NCBI GenBank assembly: GCA_963718355.1
Contig: CAVQZA010000016.1
Coordinates: forward strand, 124,001 to 188,000
DNA from: CAVQZA01 sp963718355
GTDB taxonomy: Bacteria > Actinomycetota > Thermoleophilia > Gaiellales > Gaiellaceae
Direction: 5' to 3'
DNA length: 64,000 bases
Part shown: positions 16,701-22,991 of the stretch, one piece after another
Layout: each line of letters opens with the position of its first letter
Numbering within the stretch: the stretch's first letter is position 1
Translations under genes and position numbers: made by a program
The notes under the pieces: generated by a model
The model's input: the letters and a program-made list of their open reading frames with translations, nothing else
Databases searched by the model: none
What the model was told of the DNA's origin: nothing

Positions 16701-17043
16701 GCGGGAGAGGCTGACGCTGACTCATGCGTCGTCACGGATGCTCTGGGGCCGGCAGACGCACAACCTCCCGTCGCGCTTCCTGGACGAGCTGCCCGAGGGC
16801 CGGATCGAGCGCGAGCGGCTGCGGCCGGCGTCGTGGTCGAGCTACAACGCGCCCGGCGCCGCTGCGGTGACGCCGCGCACGGACGTGCCGCAGCTCTCGA
16901 CGGGCGACTCGGTGCGCCACGCGACGATGGGGGAGGGCGTGGTGACGAGGATCGAGCCAGGCGGCGTCGTGACCGTGCGCTTCGCCCAGGACAGCAGCGA
17001 GCGGCGCCTGATGCTCGAATACGCCCCGCTCGAACGCATCTAG
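13780..17043 (+). CDS. pcrA: UvrD/PcrA-family DNA helicase containing an intein
   Basis: A 1087-residue precursor from GTG 13780; removal of the 369-residue intein leaves a 718-residue helicase, normal for PcrA/UvrD. Walker A AGAGSGKT is at residues 32-39, motif II DEYQDTN at 224-230, motif III VGDPDQ/SIYAFRGAD straddles the intein, and later motifs include EQNYRST and VTLMTLHNAKGLEF. The C-terminal region (STGDSVRHATMGEGVV) matches the Tudor-like tail that contacts RNA polymerase in PcrA. It acts as a 3'-5' helicase in repair and removal of stalled polymerases. Splicing is needed for function, since the intein splits an ATPase motif. Confidence 0.95.
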   Translation: MPIASPETYLADLNPAQREAVLTTEGPLLVIAGAGSGKTRVLTYRIAHLIGACGVKPNEILAITFTNKAANEMRERLEKLIGNQARAVWALTFHSACGRILRREAERLGYRSNFTIYDSADQVRLAKLCLEELEKDPKRFVARGIHSQISTLKNQLVTPAEAMDRVASFYDQTVAETYDLYQRRMHASNAMDFDDMLMLTVQVLERFPDALKKWQNAFRYVLVDEYQDTNRAQYRLLQLLAAEHRNVCAVGDPDQCVVAGTTISMADGTSKPIEQVRVGDEVLSCFGSGVFRGARVARTHRSARSVGIAITTESGRCLTSTPEHIHFAGFKAGRTPQLYMTYLMWKAGWGFRVGTSRTYTNGQRQSIAGPAMRLNGEHADAAWVVSVHDREAEARVAEAILSLRYQLPTVPFVARPNGRDNGLVGDQALLDQIFAGLDTEATGKRLLGDEGLSFEHPHFSTATTTSGKRIRRRLSVSLCGDPCGAGPQHRLALMGYDAEGREALERAGFSLRPARKGSDGWRFETSHAEFARVAEVVDEVRSVLPVSVRYSARLAVNAGPAGKERNSLPFMPASAVRPGMVMVAEDGTFDVVERVERVELDEPVYDIDVERTHNFVANGLVTHNSIYAFRGADIRNILEFERDFGETRTVALEQNYRSTNSILEAANTVIANNRERKPKELWSELGDGDPVRVIEVEDEQAESRFVATEIARFVEDGFSGREIAIFYRMNAQSRVLEQTLRLAQISYQVIGGPRFYERAEVKDAIAYLQVIDNPADAISLLRIANRPRRGIGDASMARLQAHADAMGISLFAALARPEDAGIGGAPLRALQHLHTLLLSFQASAQELEVSELLSSVIERSGMIESYEAERTVEARGRIENLEAFVDGASEYETTAADASLSGFLQEISLYSDQDAIAEETGAVTLMTLHNAKGLEFRAVFLVGCEEEIFPSARSVEEQGIEEERRLFYVGMTRARERLTLTHASSRMLWGRQTHNLPSRFLDELPEGRIERERLRPASWSSYNAPGAAAVTPRTDVPQLSTGDSVRHATMGEGVVTRIEPGGVVTVRFAQDSSERRLMLEYAPLERI
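14545..15651 (+). mobile_element. intein (369 residues) in the helicase motif III of UvrD/PcrA
   Basis: The insertion begins at a Cys codon (TGC 14545-14547) directly after GDPDQ and ends with His-Asn (15646-15651) before Ser of SIYAFRG. It starts CVVAGTTISMADGTSKPIEQV (block A) and has GRCLTSTPEHIHF (block B, with the TxxH histidine). It ends with a YDIDVERTHNFVANGLVTHN stretch (blocks F and G). All splicing residues (Cys1, block B His, penultimate His, terminal Asn, Ser+1) are present. The roughly 250-residue middle has no obvious LAGLIDADG or HNH motif. Codon use there looks less GC-biased than the extein. Confidence 0.95.
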
Positions 17044-17063
17044 CCGCTAGTATCCGCGCTCCG

Positions 17064-17136
17064 GGGCGGTTAGCTCAGTTGGGAGAGCACCAGCTCGACA
17101 AGCTGGGGGTCACTGGTTCGAGCCCAGTACCGCCCA
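17064..17136 (+). tRNA. tRNA-Val (GAC)
   Basis: The cloverleaf folds completely: acceptor GGGCGGT/ACCGCCC with discriminator A, D arm GCTC/GAGC, anticodon stem CCAGC/GCTGG with loop TCGACAA, variable loop GGGTC, and T arm ACTGG TTCGAGC CCAGT. The anticodon at positions 34-36 is GAC (valine), and A73 fits valine identity. The 3' CCA is not encoded. Position 33 reads C rather than the near-universal T. Confidence 0.95.
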
Positions 17137-17139
17137 TCT

Positions 17140-17188
17140 CGCCGGAAAGTCCGCTCGAGCTCCGCGCGAGCATGACGACTTTCCGGCG
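17140..17188. repeat. 12-bp perfect inverted repeat just downstream of tRNA-Val
   Basis: CGCCGGAAAGTC (17140-17151) and GACTTTCCGGCG (17177-17188) are exact reverse complements separated by 25 bases, which contain an inner GCTCG/CGAGC pair. It begins four bases after the tRNA. There is no following T-run, so it is either a processing or termination structure for the tRNA or the trace of an inserted element. Bases 17189-17351 hold no supported gene. Confidence 0.6.
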
Positions 17189-17351
17189 GCCCGACGAGTC
17201 TATGGTCGGTCTCCGCGAGCGGCCGTGAGCCGCGCCCGCCATGTCGGTCGCGGCGAGCATCGCTTGAGCGTTGGCCCGACGCCGTCATCCCGGAAGACGC
17301 TGACGGCTATCGGAGGCGCACGGTTAGACGTCGCATTCTGGCGGACATCTC

Positions 17352-17549
17352 GTGGCCTGGAACGTCCGGCTCGCGCATGTGCTCTGCAACCGAGAGGACT
17401 ATGGCTGGCGGACGAGGATCAGCCGGATGCTGGAAGAAGGGATGTCACTCGAGGAGATCGCCGAGAACCTGAACGGCAAGGGGATACCAACACCGCATGG
17501 CAGCGCCGCGTGGTCAGCTACCAGTGTGCAGAAGGCGTTCGTCTCTTAG
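17352..17549 (+). pseudogene. recombinase-like C-terminal fragment
   Basis: A 65-codon frame from GTG 17352. Its second half, EEGMSLEEIAENLNGKGIPTPHG followed by AWSATSVQKAF, resembles the helix-turn segment of the recombinase domain in large serine recombinases (an IARxLNxxGIPTPxG..W...TVxxIL pattern). The catalytic resolvase domain is absent and no continuation is found in the flanking frames. A remnant of an element that entered at the tRNA gene is the favoured reading. A small HTH protein or a chance ORF remain possible. Confidence 0.4.
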
Positions 17550-17561
17550 TTGCATTTCGTG

Positions 17562-17999
17562 TCAGGCGGCCGCGAGGAACTCTGCGAGCTTGTCCAGCTG
17601 GCTTCCCCAACCCTCCTCGGCGCCGGCTCTCACTTCGTCGGTGAAGTCCGCGACGATGTGCACTCGGAGCGTAGTCGTTCGCTCGTCGACCGCGGTGAAG
17701 GTGACGGTCGCGGTGCCCTTCCCGGTGCCGTCCGGGAAGCCGTCGTCGGACCACACGATTCTGGACGGTGGGTCGAGTTCGACGATCGTGCCGCTGTTCG
17801 GATAGCGCGCGCCGGTCGCGTCGTCGACCATGTCGAAGCGGATCCGGCCGCCCGGGCGCAGGTCGAGCTCGATTGACTCGCGCGGCGTGCTGATGCCCCG
17901 CGGGCCCCACCACTGCGCCATCTGGTCGGGATCGGTCCACGCGTTCCAGACGAGCTGCCGGGGCGCGGCATAGGTGCGGACGAACTCCAGCTCCATCAT
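17562..17999 (-). CDS. SRPBCC (AHSA1-type START-like) protein
   Basis: A 145-residue protein. It opens LEFVRTYAAPRQLVWNAWTDPDQMAQWWGP, the classic start of the AHSA1/SRPBCC family, and continues with ELDLRPGGRIRF and a long C-terminal helix ending GSQLDKLAEFLAA. These proteins have a hydrophobic cavity and no common enzymatic function. Its start overlaps the end of the ArsR-type gene by four bases, the usual regulator/SRPBCC pair in Actinobacteria. Ligand unknown. Confidence 0.92.
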   Translation of the reverse strand: MMELEFVRTYAAPRQLVWNAWTDPDQMAQWWGPRGISTPRESIELDLRPGGRIRFDMVDDATGARYPNSGTIVELDPPSRIVWSDDGFPDGTGKGTATVTFTAVDERTTTLRVHIVADFTDEVRAGAEEGWGSQLDKLAEFLAAA

Positions 18000-18334
18000 C
18001 GGGTGGGCCTTTCTTGCAGGCGCGCGAGATGCTCGCCCAGCTTGTCCAGCGACTCCTCGTAGAAGCGCTGATAGTAGGCGAGCCAGGCGGTGGCCTCGGC
18101 AATGGGCTCGGCGCGGAGGTGGGCCGGCCGTTGCCGAGCCGAGCGCCCGCGCGTCACGAGCCCGGCCCGCTCGAGCACCTGCAGGTGCTTGCTGACGGCC
18201 TGCAGCGAGATCGTGGGAAACAGCGCCGCAAGCTCGTTGACGGCGGCATCGCCGTTCGTGAGTCGGGTAAGGATGGCCCGGCGGGTCGGGTCTGAGAGCG
18301 CCCCGAACGTGACGCTGAGGGCGTCGGCTGTCAT
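17996..18334 (-). CDS. ArsR-family HTH transcriptional regulator
   Basis: A 112-residue protein. The winged helix reads FGALSDPTRRAILTRLTNGDAAVNELAALF, then SLQAVSKHLQVLERAGLVTRGR, with the recognition helix at AVSKHLQVLE. No paired metal-binding cysteines (CxC) are present, so a non-metal signal is likely. It is co-transcribed with the SRPBCC gene, and both lie divergent to the cupin gene. A perfect palindrome at 18375-18390 lies in front of its start and is the probable operator. Confidence 0.92.
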   Translation of the reverse strand: MTADALSVTFGALSDPTRRAILTRLTNGDAAVNELAALFPTISLQAVSKHLQVLERAGLVTRGRSARQRPAHLRAEPIAEATAWLAYYQRFYEESLDKLGEHLARLQERPTR

Positions 18335-18374
18335 CGGGCCACGATCCGTTTCATCTCGCCTCCCTTGGCTTTAC

Positions 18375-18390
18375 TCAACCAGTTGGTTGA
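18375..18390. promoter_or_regulatory. candidate ArsR operator palindrome
   Basis: TCAACCA-GT-TGGTTGA is a perfect 7-bp inverted repeat. A further TCAACCA half-site follows at 18411-18417. It is 40 bases upstream of the ArsR start (18334, minus) and 55 bases upstream of the cupin start (18446, plus), so binding could control both directions. The local sequence is markedly AT-richer than its surroundings, as expected for a promoter. Confidence 0.6.
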
Positions 18391-18445
18391 ATCAAAATCG
18401 CGAGTGTTTGTCAACCATCGAGTTGCAGTAGCGTTCCGGCGAGCG

Positions 18446-18922
18446 ATGAGCGACCACGACCACGAGCTCGATCCCGGAACGGCGGCCTGGCACATCCGGC
18501 TGCACCACACGCGGCACGACGAGCTGAGCGAGGACACCGCTCAGACGCCCGGGATGCGCCGGTACGAGGCGATCTCCGGCAAGCGCAACGGCTCTCGCAA
18601 GATCTGGATGGGCAAGAACCACGTCGGGCCCGGGCTCGTCTCGGCCGACCACCACCACGGCGAGGCCGAGACCGGCATCTACGTGGTTTCGGGGCACCCC
18701 GTCTTCGTGTTCCTCGAGAACGACGAGGAGCGGCGGATCCAGACCGAGCCGGGCGACTACATCTACGTCCCGCCGTTCGTCCCGCATCGCGAGGAGAACC
18801 CGTCGCCCGACGAGGAAGCGGTCGTGGTTCTCGCGCGGAGCACGCAGGAGGGCATCGTCGTCAACCTCTCGAGCCTCCGCGAGCATGTGCCGGAGCTCGA
18901 TGAGCTGATCGCCGAGCTCTAG
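18446..18922 (+). CDS. cupin-domain protein
   Basis: A 158-residue protein. ATG 18446 is chosen because the longer frame from 18365 would run through the operator region. The double-stranded beta-helix signature is clear: VSADHHHGEAETGIYVVSGHPVFVF (motif 1 with the H-H-E-type metal ligands) and GDYIYVPPFVPHREENPSP (motif 2 with the final His). The function is open, since cupins include dioxygenases, isomerases and binding proteins. It ends ten bases before the first DUF1801 gene. Confidence 0.85.
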   Translation: MSDHDHELDPGTAAWHIRLHHTRHDELSEDTAQTPGMRRYEAISGKRNGSRKIWMGKNHVGPGLVSADHHHGEAETGIYVVSGHPVFVFLENDEERRIQTEPGDYIYVPPFVPHREENPSPDEEAVVVLARSTQEGIVVNLSSLREHVPELDELIAEL

Positions 18923-18931
18923 ACTCGCGGC

Positions 18932-19345
18932 ATGGCTGAGAAGAGATTCACGCCCGAGGAACGAGCCGCGATGAAGGAGCGCGCCCGGGAGCTCAAGGGG
19001 AGCAAGAAGAGGGCGGACGGGGAAGCCGACCTGCTCGCGAAGATCGCCGAGATGCCGAAAGCGGATCGCGTCATCGCCGAGCGGGTTCATGCGATCGTCA
19101 CAGCCGGCGCGCCGGGCCTCTCGCCGAGAACCTGGTACGGGATGCCCGCGTACGCCAGGGACGGCAAGGTCGTCTGCTTCTTCCAGAGCGCGGCGAAGTT
19201 CAAGACGCGGTACGCGACGCTCGGCTTCAGCGACGCGGCGAACCTCGACGCAGGCGCTATGTGGCCGACCGTCTTCGCCCTGAAGACGGTGACCGCCGAT
19301 GAAGAGAAGAAGATCGTCGCGCTAGTGAAGAAGGCGGTGAGCTGA
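18932..19345 (+). CDS. DUF1801 domain protein
   Basis: A 137-residue protein from ATG 18932. A lysine/arginine-rich first 40 residues precede a DUF1801 core marked by TWYGMPAYARDGKVVCFFQSAAKFKTRYATLGF. DUF1801 proteins (YdhG/YdeI-like) have an unassigned function. The basic N-terminal extension is a little longer than usual. Its TGA is immediately followed by the GTG of a second DUF1801 gene. Confidence 0.85.
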   Translation: MAEKRFTPEERAAMKERARELKGSKKRADGEADLLAKIAEMPKADRVIAERVHAIVTAGAPGLSPRTWYGMPAYARDGKVVCFFQSAAKFKTRYATLGFSDAANLDAGAMWPTVFALKTVTADEEKKIVALVKKAVS

Positions 19346-19717
19346 GTGAATCCGTCCGAGTTGATCGACCAGAGGATCCGCGACCTCGACGACTGGCGCG
19401 GCGAGATGCTCGCCCGGATCCGGGCTCTCATCAAGCAGGCTGACCCCGACGTGGTCGAGACGTGGAAGTGGCGAGGCGTTCCCGTGTGGGAGCACGACGG
19501 GATCATCTGTACCGGCGAGGCCTACAAGAGCGTGGTGAAGACGACCTTCGCCAAGGGCGCTTCGCTCGAAGACCCCTCGGGCCTATTCAACTCGAGCCTC
19601 GAGGGCAACGTCCGTCGCGCGATCGATTTCCGCGAAGGCGAGGAGATCGACGAGAAGGCCTTCACGGCGCTCATTCTCTCCGCCGTCGCCCTGAATGCGT
19701 CACGCACTGCCGTCTGA
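19346..19717 (+). CDS. DUF1801 domain protein
   Basis: A 123-residue protein from GTG 19346, with no gap after the previous gene. The core motif VVETWKWRGVPVWEHDGIICTGEAYKSVVKTTF is the DUF1801 signature. The C-terminal part (NVRRAIDFREGEEIDEKAF) matches the usual helical tail. The pair probably arose by duplication but has diverged strongly. It ends 34 bases before the PEP-synthase-like operon, which carries its own strong ribosome-binding site. Confidence 0.85.
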   Translation: MNPSELIDQRIRDLDDWRGEMLARIRALIKQADPDVVETWKWRGVPVWEHDGIICTGEAYKSVVKTTFAKGASLEDPSGLFNSSLEGNVRRAIDFREGEEIDEKAFTALILSAVALNASRTAV

Positions 19718-19751
19718 AAGAATCGAATTCCCGGCTCCCAGGAGGTTGACC

Positions 19752-21572
19752 ATGGCAGTGCCGTCAGCGGTTGGTTCGTTCCCGAGCCCGTACGAGATCG
19801 AGACCCCACCCGGCTGCGAGGGCTGGGAGGACATGTATCCGTACTACGCGCGCTTCGACGAGGAGCGCCGCGAGGTGGACGAGCAGCGGTTCTGGTTCTG
19901 GAACTCGATGCACTTCCCGGTTCCGATGCCGGCCTTCGACGCGATCTGCGCGGACAGCCCGTACCAGGCGATCGGCAACTGGCAGAACCGCGTCTTCGCC
20001 GTCCCGCCGGCGATGGGGATCGACTGGCGGTGCATCAACGGCTACATCTACATCTCCGGCAACCCCGTCTTGGAACCGGCGAAGATCGCCGAGCGCGCAG
20101 GCTACTTCCAGGCGCGCGCCGGCTACTACTACGCGAACTGGGACGAGCTCTACGGGAAGTGGCGCGTGAAGATGGACGCGCTGATCGCGGAGCTCGGCGA
20201 GCTCGAGGTTCCGGAGCTCGGCGAGTACGAGCCCGACGCGGTCGCGTTCGACGACGACGAGACGGGCTTCTGCGCGGTGATCCAGGCGTACCGGCATGCG
20301 CTGCGTCTGCTCGACCTGATGTGGCAGCACCACTTCGAGTTCCTGCTGCTCGGCTACGGGGCGTACATGACCTTCGCGGAGCTCTGCAAGGCGAATCTGC
20401 CGGACATCCCCGACCAGCACATCGCGCAGATGGTCGCGGGACTCGACGTGCTCCTGTTCCGGCCGGACCAGGAGCTGCGCCGCTTGGCACGCCTCGCGAT
20501 CGATACCGGGGTCGACGACGCGTTCGTCGAGGGGCGCTCGCCCGCCGAGATCGACGCCGTGCTCGCCGAGAGCGATGCAGGACGCGCGTGGCTCGCCGAG
20601 CTCGAGGAGATCAAGGAGCCCTGGTTCCACATGGCGACGGGCGACGGCCTCTACCACATGTACACGAGCTGGCTCGACGACCCGCGCATCCCGTACGCGT
20701 CGCTGATCGGGCACATCGGCGCGCTGAACGCCGGCACGGACATAGAGCGGCCCACCGAGCACATCGCCGAGACGCGGGAGAAGCTCGCGACGGAGTACGC
20801 CGCGCTGCTGAACGACGACGCGCGGAAGGGGTTCGACGAGCTGCTCGCGCTGTCGCGCACGGTCTTCCCGTACGTCGAGGAGCACAAGTTCATCTGCGAC
20901 TACTGGTTCCTCACGGAGTGGTGGAACAAGATCCGCGAGTTCGGCGACCTGTTCGTCGCGCACGGGTTCTTCGAGCACCGCGACGACATCTTCCAGCTGA
21001 CGCGGCTCGAGGTGTACGAGGCGCTGGACGAGCTCGCGCTGACGTGGGCGACCGGCGGGCCGGCGCGCGGGCCGAAGTACTGGCCGCCGATCATCGCGCG
21101 GCGGAAGGAGATCCTCGAGCGGCTCGGCGAGTGGACGCCGCCGCCCGCGGTCGGCGCGGTGCCGGAGGAGATGCTCGACCCGGCGCTGATCATGCTCTGG
21201 GGCGTCACGACGAAGCGCGTCCACGCGTGGGCGCGCGAGCAGGAGGGCGGCCCGGAGCTAACCGGAACCGCCGCTTCGCCCGGCGTCGTCGAAGGCCTTG
21301 CGCGCGTCGTCAGGACCGTGGCCGAGATCGGCGACGTCCGCAACGGCGAGATCCTTGTCTGCAGCATCACCTCGCCGGCGTGGGCGCCGATCTTCTCCAA
21401 GATCCAGGCGGCGGTGACCGACATCGGCGGTGTGATGTCGCACGCGGCGATCGTCTGCCGCGAATACGCGCTGCCCGCCGTCGTCGGGACCGGCCGCGCC
21501 ACCTCGTCGATCAAGACGGGCCAGCGGATCCGCGTCGACGGGACCGCGGGCACGGTGTCGATCCTCGAGTGA
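19752..21572 (+). CDS. PEP-synthase-like swivelling phosphohistidine subunit (phenylphosphate-synthase alpha-like)
   Basis: A 606-residue protein from ATG 19752 behind AGGAGG. The last ~90 residues are a PEP-utilising mobile domain with the catalytic His at residue 564 (GGVMSHAAIVCREY). The first ~500 residues are aromatic-rich (EQRFWFWNSMHFPVPMP) and carry neither ATP-grasp nor the PEP/pyruvate TIM barrel. This split, swivel domain here and ATP-grasp in the next gene, is that of phenylphosphate synthase (subunits of about 70 and 40 kDa), which makes a phosphoryl ester with AMP and phosphate as by-products. The substrate is unknown; a related phosphotransferase such as rifampicin phosphotransferase is another relative. 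Confidence 0.85.
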   Translation: MAVPSAVGSFPSPYEIETPPGCEGWEDMYPYYARFDEERREVDEQRFWFWNSMHFPVPMPAFDAICADSPYQAIGNWQNRVFAVPPAMGIDWRCINGYIYISGNPVLEPAKIAERAGYFQARAGYYYANWDELYGKWRVKMDALIAELGELEVPELGEYEPDAVAFDDDETGFCAVIQAYRHALRLLDLMWQHHFEFLLLGYGAYMTFAELCKANLPDIPDQHIAQMVAGLDVLLFRPDQELRRLARLAIDTGVDDAFVEGRSPAEIDAVLAESDAGRAWLAELEEIKEPWFHMATGDGLYHMYTSWLDDPRIPYASLIGHIGALNAGTDIERPTEHIAETREKLATEYAALLNDDARKGFDELLALSRTVFPYVEEHKFICDYWFLTEWWNKIREFGDLFVAHGFFEHRDDIFQLTRLEVYEALDELALTWATGGPARGPKYWPPIIARRKEILERLGEWTPPPAVGAVPEEMLDPALIMLWGVTTKRVHAWAREQEGGPELTGTAASPGVVEGLARVVRTVAEIGDVRNGEILVCSITSPAWAPIFSKIQAAVTDIGGVMSHAAIVCREYALPAVVGTGRATSSIKTGQRIRVDGTAGTVSILE

Positions 21573-22603
21573 GCGGCGCGCTCCACACGCTCGCACTGGC
21601 CGAGCTCCGTCATGCGGACAGCGGGTCGTTCGGCGGCAAGAGCTCGACCCTCGGGGAGCTGATCGCCGCAGGGATCCCGGTGCCGCCCGGCTTCGCCGTG
21701 TCGACGTCCGCGTTCCGCCTGTTCGTGGAGGAGGCCGGCCTCGACGGGAAGATCGCCGGCGAGATGACGCGGATGTCACCCGGCGACGTCGATTCGATCG
21801 GCGCCGCCTCGCACGCGATCAGCGAGGCGATGCGGTTCGCGCCGGTCCCCGAAGCGGTGCGTGACGAGATCGCGCGACGGTATGGCGAGCTCGGGGAGCC
21901 GCCCGTCGCCGTCCGCTCGAGCGCGCTCGGCGAGGACAGCCAGGACGCGACATTCGCGGGCCAGCAGGAGACCTACCTCTGGGTGCGGGGCGCCGACCAC
22001 GTCTGCGACGCCGTTCGCGACTGCTGGGTCAGCCTCTACAGCGTGCCGGCGATCAGCTACCGGGCGCGGATCGGCGCCGACGAGCCGGCCATGGGCGTCG
22101 CGGTGCAGACGATGGTCGACGCCGAAGTCTCGGGCGTCCTCTTCACCTGCAACCCCGTGAGCGGCGACCCGAGCATGGTCGCGGTAAACGCGAGCTGGGG
22201 CCTCGGCCTGGCCGTGGTCGGCGGCGAGGTGACGCCGGACGACTACCTCGTCAGCAAGATCACGAAGGAGGTCGTGCGCGAGCACGTCCACAGCAAGGAC
22301 ATCCAGTACGTGCCGGACGCCGGAGGGCGCGGCGCGATCCGGGTCGAGGTTCCCGAGGCGCGGCGGGAGGTCGCCTGCCTCGACGCCGCGGCTCTGAACG
22401 CGCTCGTCGAGGTCGCCGGCCACATCGAGCGCTACTTCGGCTCGCACCAGGACGTCGAGTGGGCGATCGCTCGCGACGGCGAGCTCCACGTCGTCCAGTC
22501 CCGCCCGGTCACCGCGGTGCAGAAGCCGACCGGCACGCCGGCTGCGACCTCGGCGATGGCGCTCGTCCTGGGCGCGTTCGGCGTCGTCGAGAAGAAGGAC
22601 TGA
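21569..22603 (+). CDS. PEP-synthase-like ATP-grasp subunit (phenylphosphate-synthase beta-like)
   Basis: A 344-residue protein from GTG 21569, overlapping the upstream stop. It is a PPDK_N/PEP-synthase ATP-grasp domain: FGGKSSTLGELIAAGIPVPPGF at the N-terminus, PVAVRSSALGEDSQDATFAGQ, VSGVLFTCNPVSGDPS and VEWAIARDGELHVVQSRPVT. It transfers a phosphoryl group from ATP to the swivelling His of the partner subunit. It contains no phosphohistidine domain or TIM barrel of its own, so the two genes must work together. Confidence 0.9.
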   Translation: MSGALHTLALAELRHADSGSFGGKSSTLGELIAAGIPVPPGFAVSTSAFRLFVEEAGLDGKIAGEMTRMSPGDVDSIGAASHAISEAMRFAPVPEAVRDEIARRYGELGEPPVAVRSSALGEDSQDATFAGQQETYLWVRGADHVCDAVRDCWVSLYSVPAISYRARIGADEPAMGVAVQTMVDAEVSGVLFTCNPVSGDPSMVAVNASWGLGLAVVGGEVTPDDYLVSKITKEVVREHVHSKDIQYVPDAGGRGAIRVEVPEARREVACLDAAALNALVEVAGHIERYFGSHQDVEWAIARDGELHVVQSRPVTAVQKPTGTPAATSAMALVLGAFGVVEKKD

Positions 22604-22604
22604 C

Positions 22605-22991
22605 GTGGCGCTCAACGACGACGACGTCCGCGAGATCCTGCGGATCATCGACGAGTCCGACCTCGACGAGCTTCGCATCGAGACCGGGGAGCTGTCGCTC
22701 CACGTCGTGCGCGGCGGGGTTCCGGCCGTCAGCGCGCCCGTGCCGGAGGCGACGGCGGACGTGATCGCCTCGCCGATGCTCGGCACCTTCTACCGCGCCC
22801 CCGCGCCGGGCGAGGCGCCGTTCGTGGACGTGGGCGCGAGGGTGGAGCCGGACACGATCGTCGGCATCATCGAGGTGATGAAGATGATGAACTCGGTGCA
22901 CGCGGGCCTCGCCGGCACGATCGCAGAGGTCCTGACCGAGAACGCACAGCCCGTGGAGTACGGCGCGCCGCTCTTCCGGGTCGAGCCGTGA
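22605..22991 (+). CDS. biotin carboxyl carrier protein
   Basis: A 128-residue protein from GTG 22605. The first 60 residues (DVREILRIIDESDLDELRIE) match the AccB N-terminal helical region, followed by the biotinyl domain. The biotin-accepting Lys93 sits in EVMKMM, 35 residues from the C-terminus as usual, after the ASPMLGTFYRAPAPGEAPFV stretch. It carries carboxybiotin between a biotin carboxylase and the carboxyltransferase encoded next door. No biotin carboxylase (AccC) is encoded in this operon or window, so one must come from elsewhere or CO2 is moved by transcarboxylation. Confidence 0.93.
   Translation: MALNDDDVREILRIIDESDLDELRIETGELSLHVVRGGVPAVSAPVPEATADVIASPMLGTFYRAPAPGEAPFVDVGARVEPDTIVGIIEVMKMMNSVHAGLAGTIAEVLTENAQPVEYGAPLFRVEP

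Noticed and set aside
17070..17288. Open frames across the tRNA and its flank on both strands.
   Set aside because: They translate the tRNA itself (the familiar QLDKLGVTGSSPVPP- and RTSDPQLV-type artefacts).
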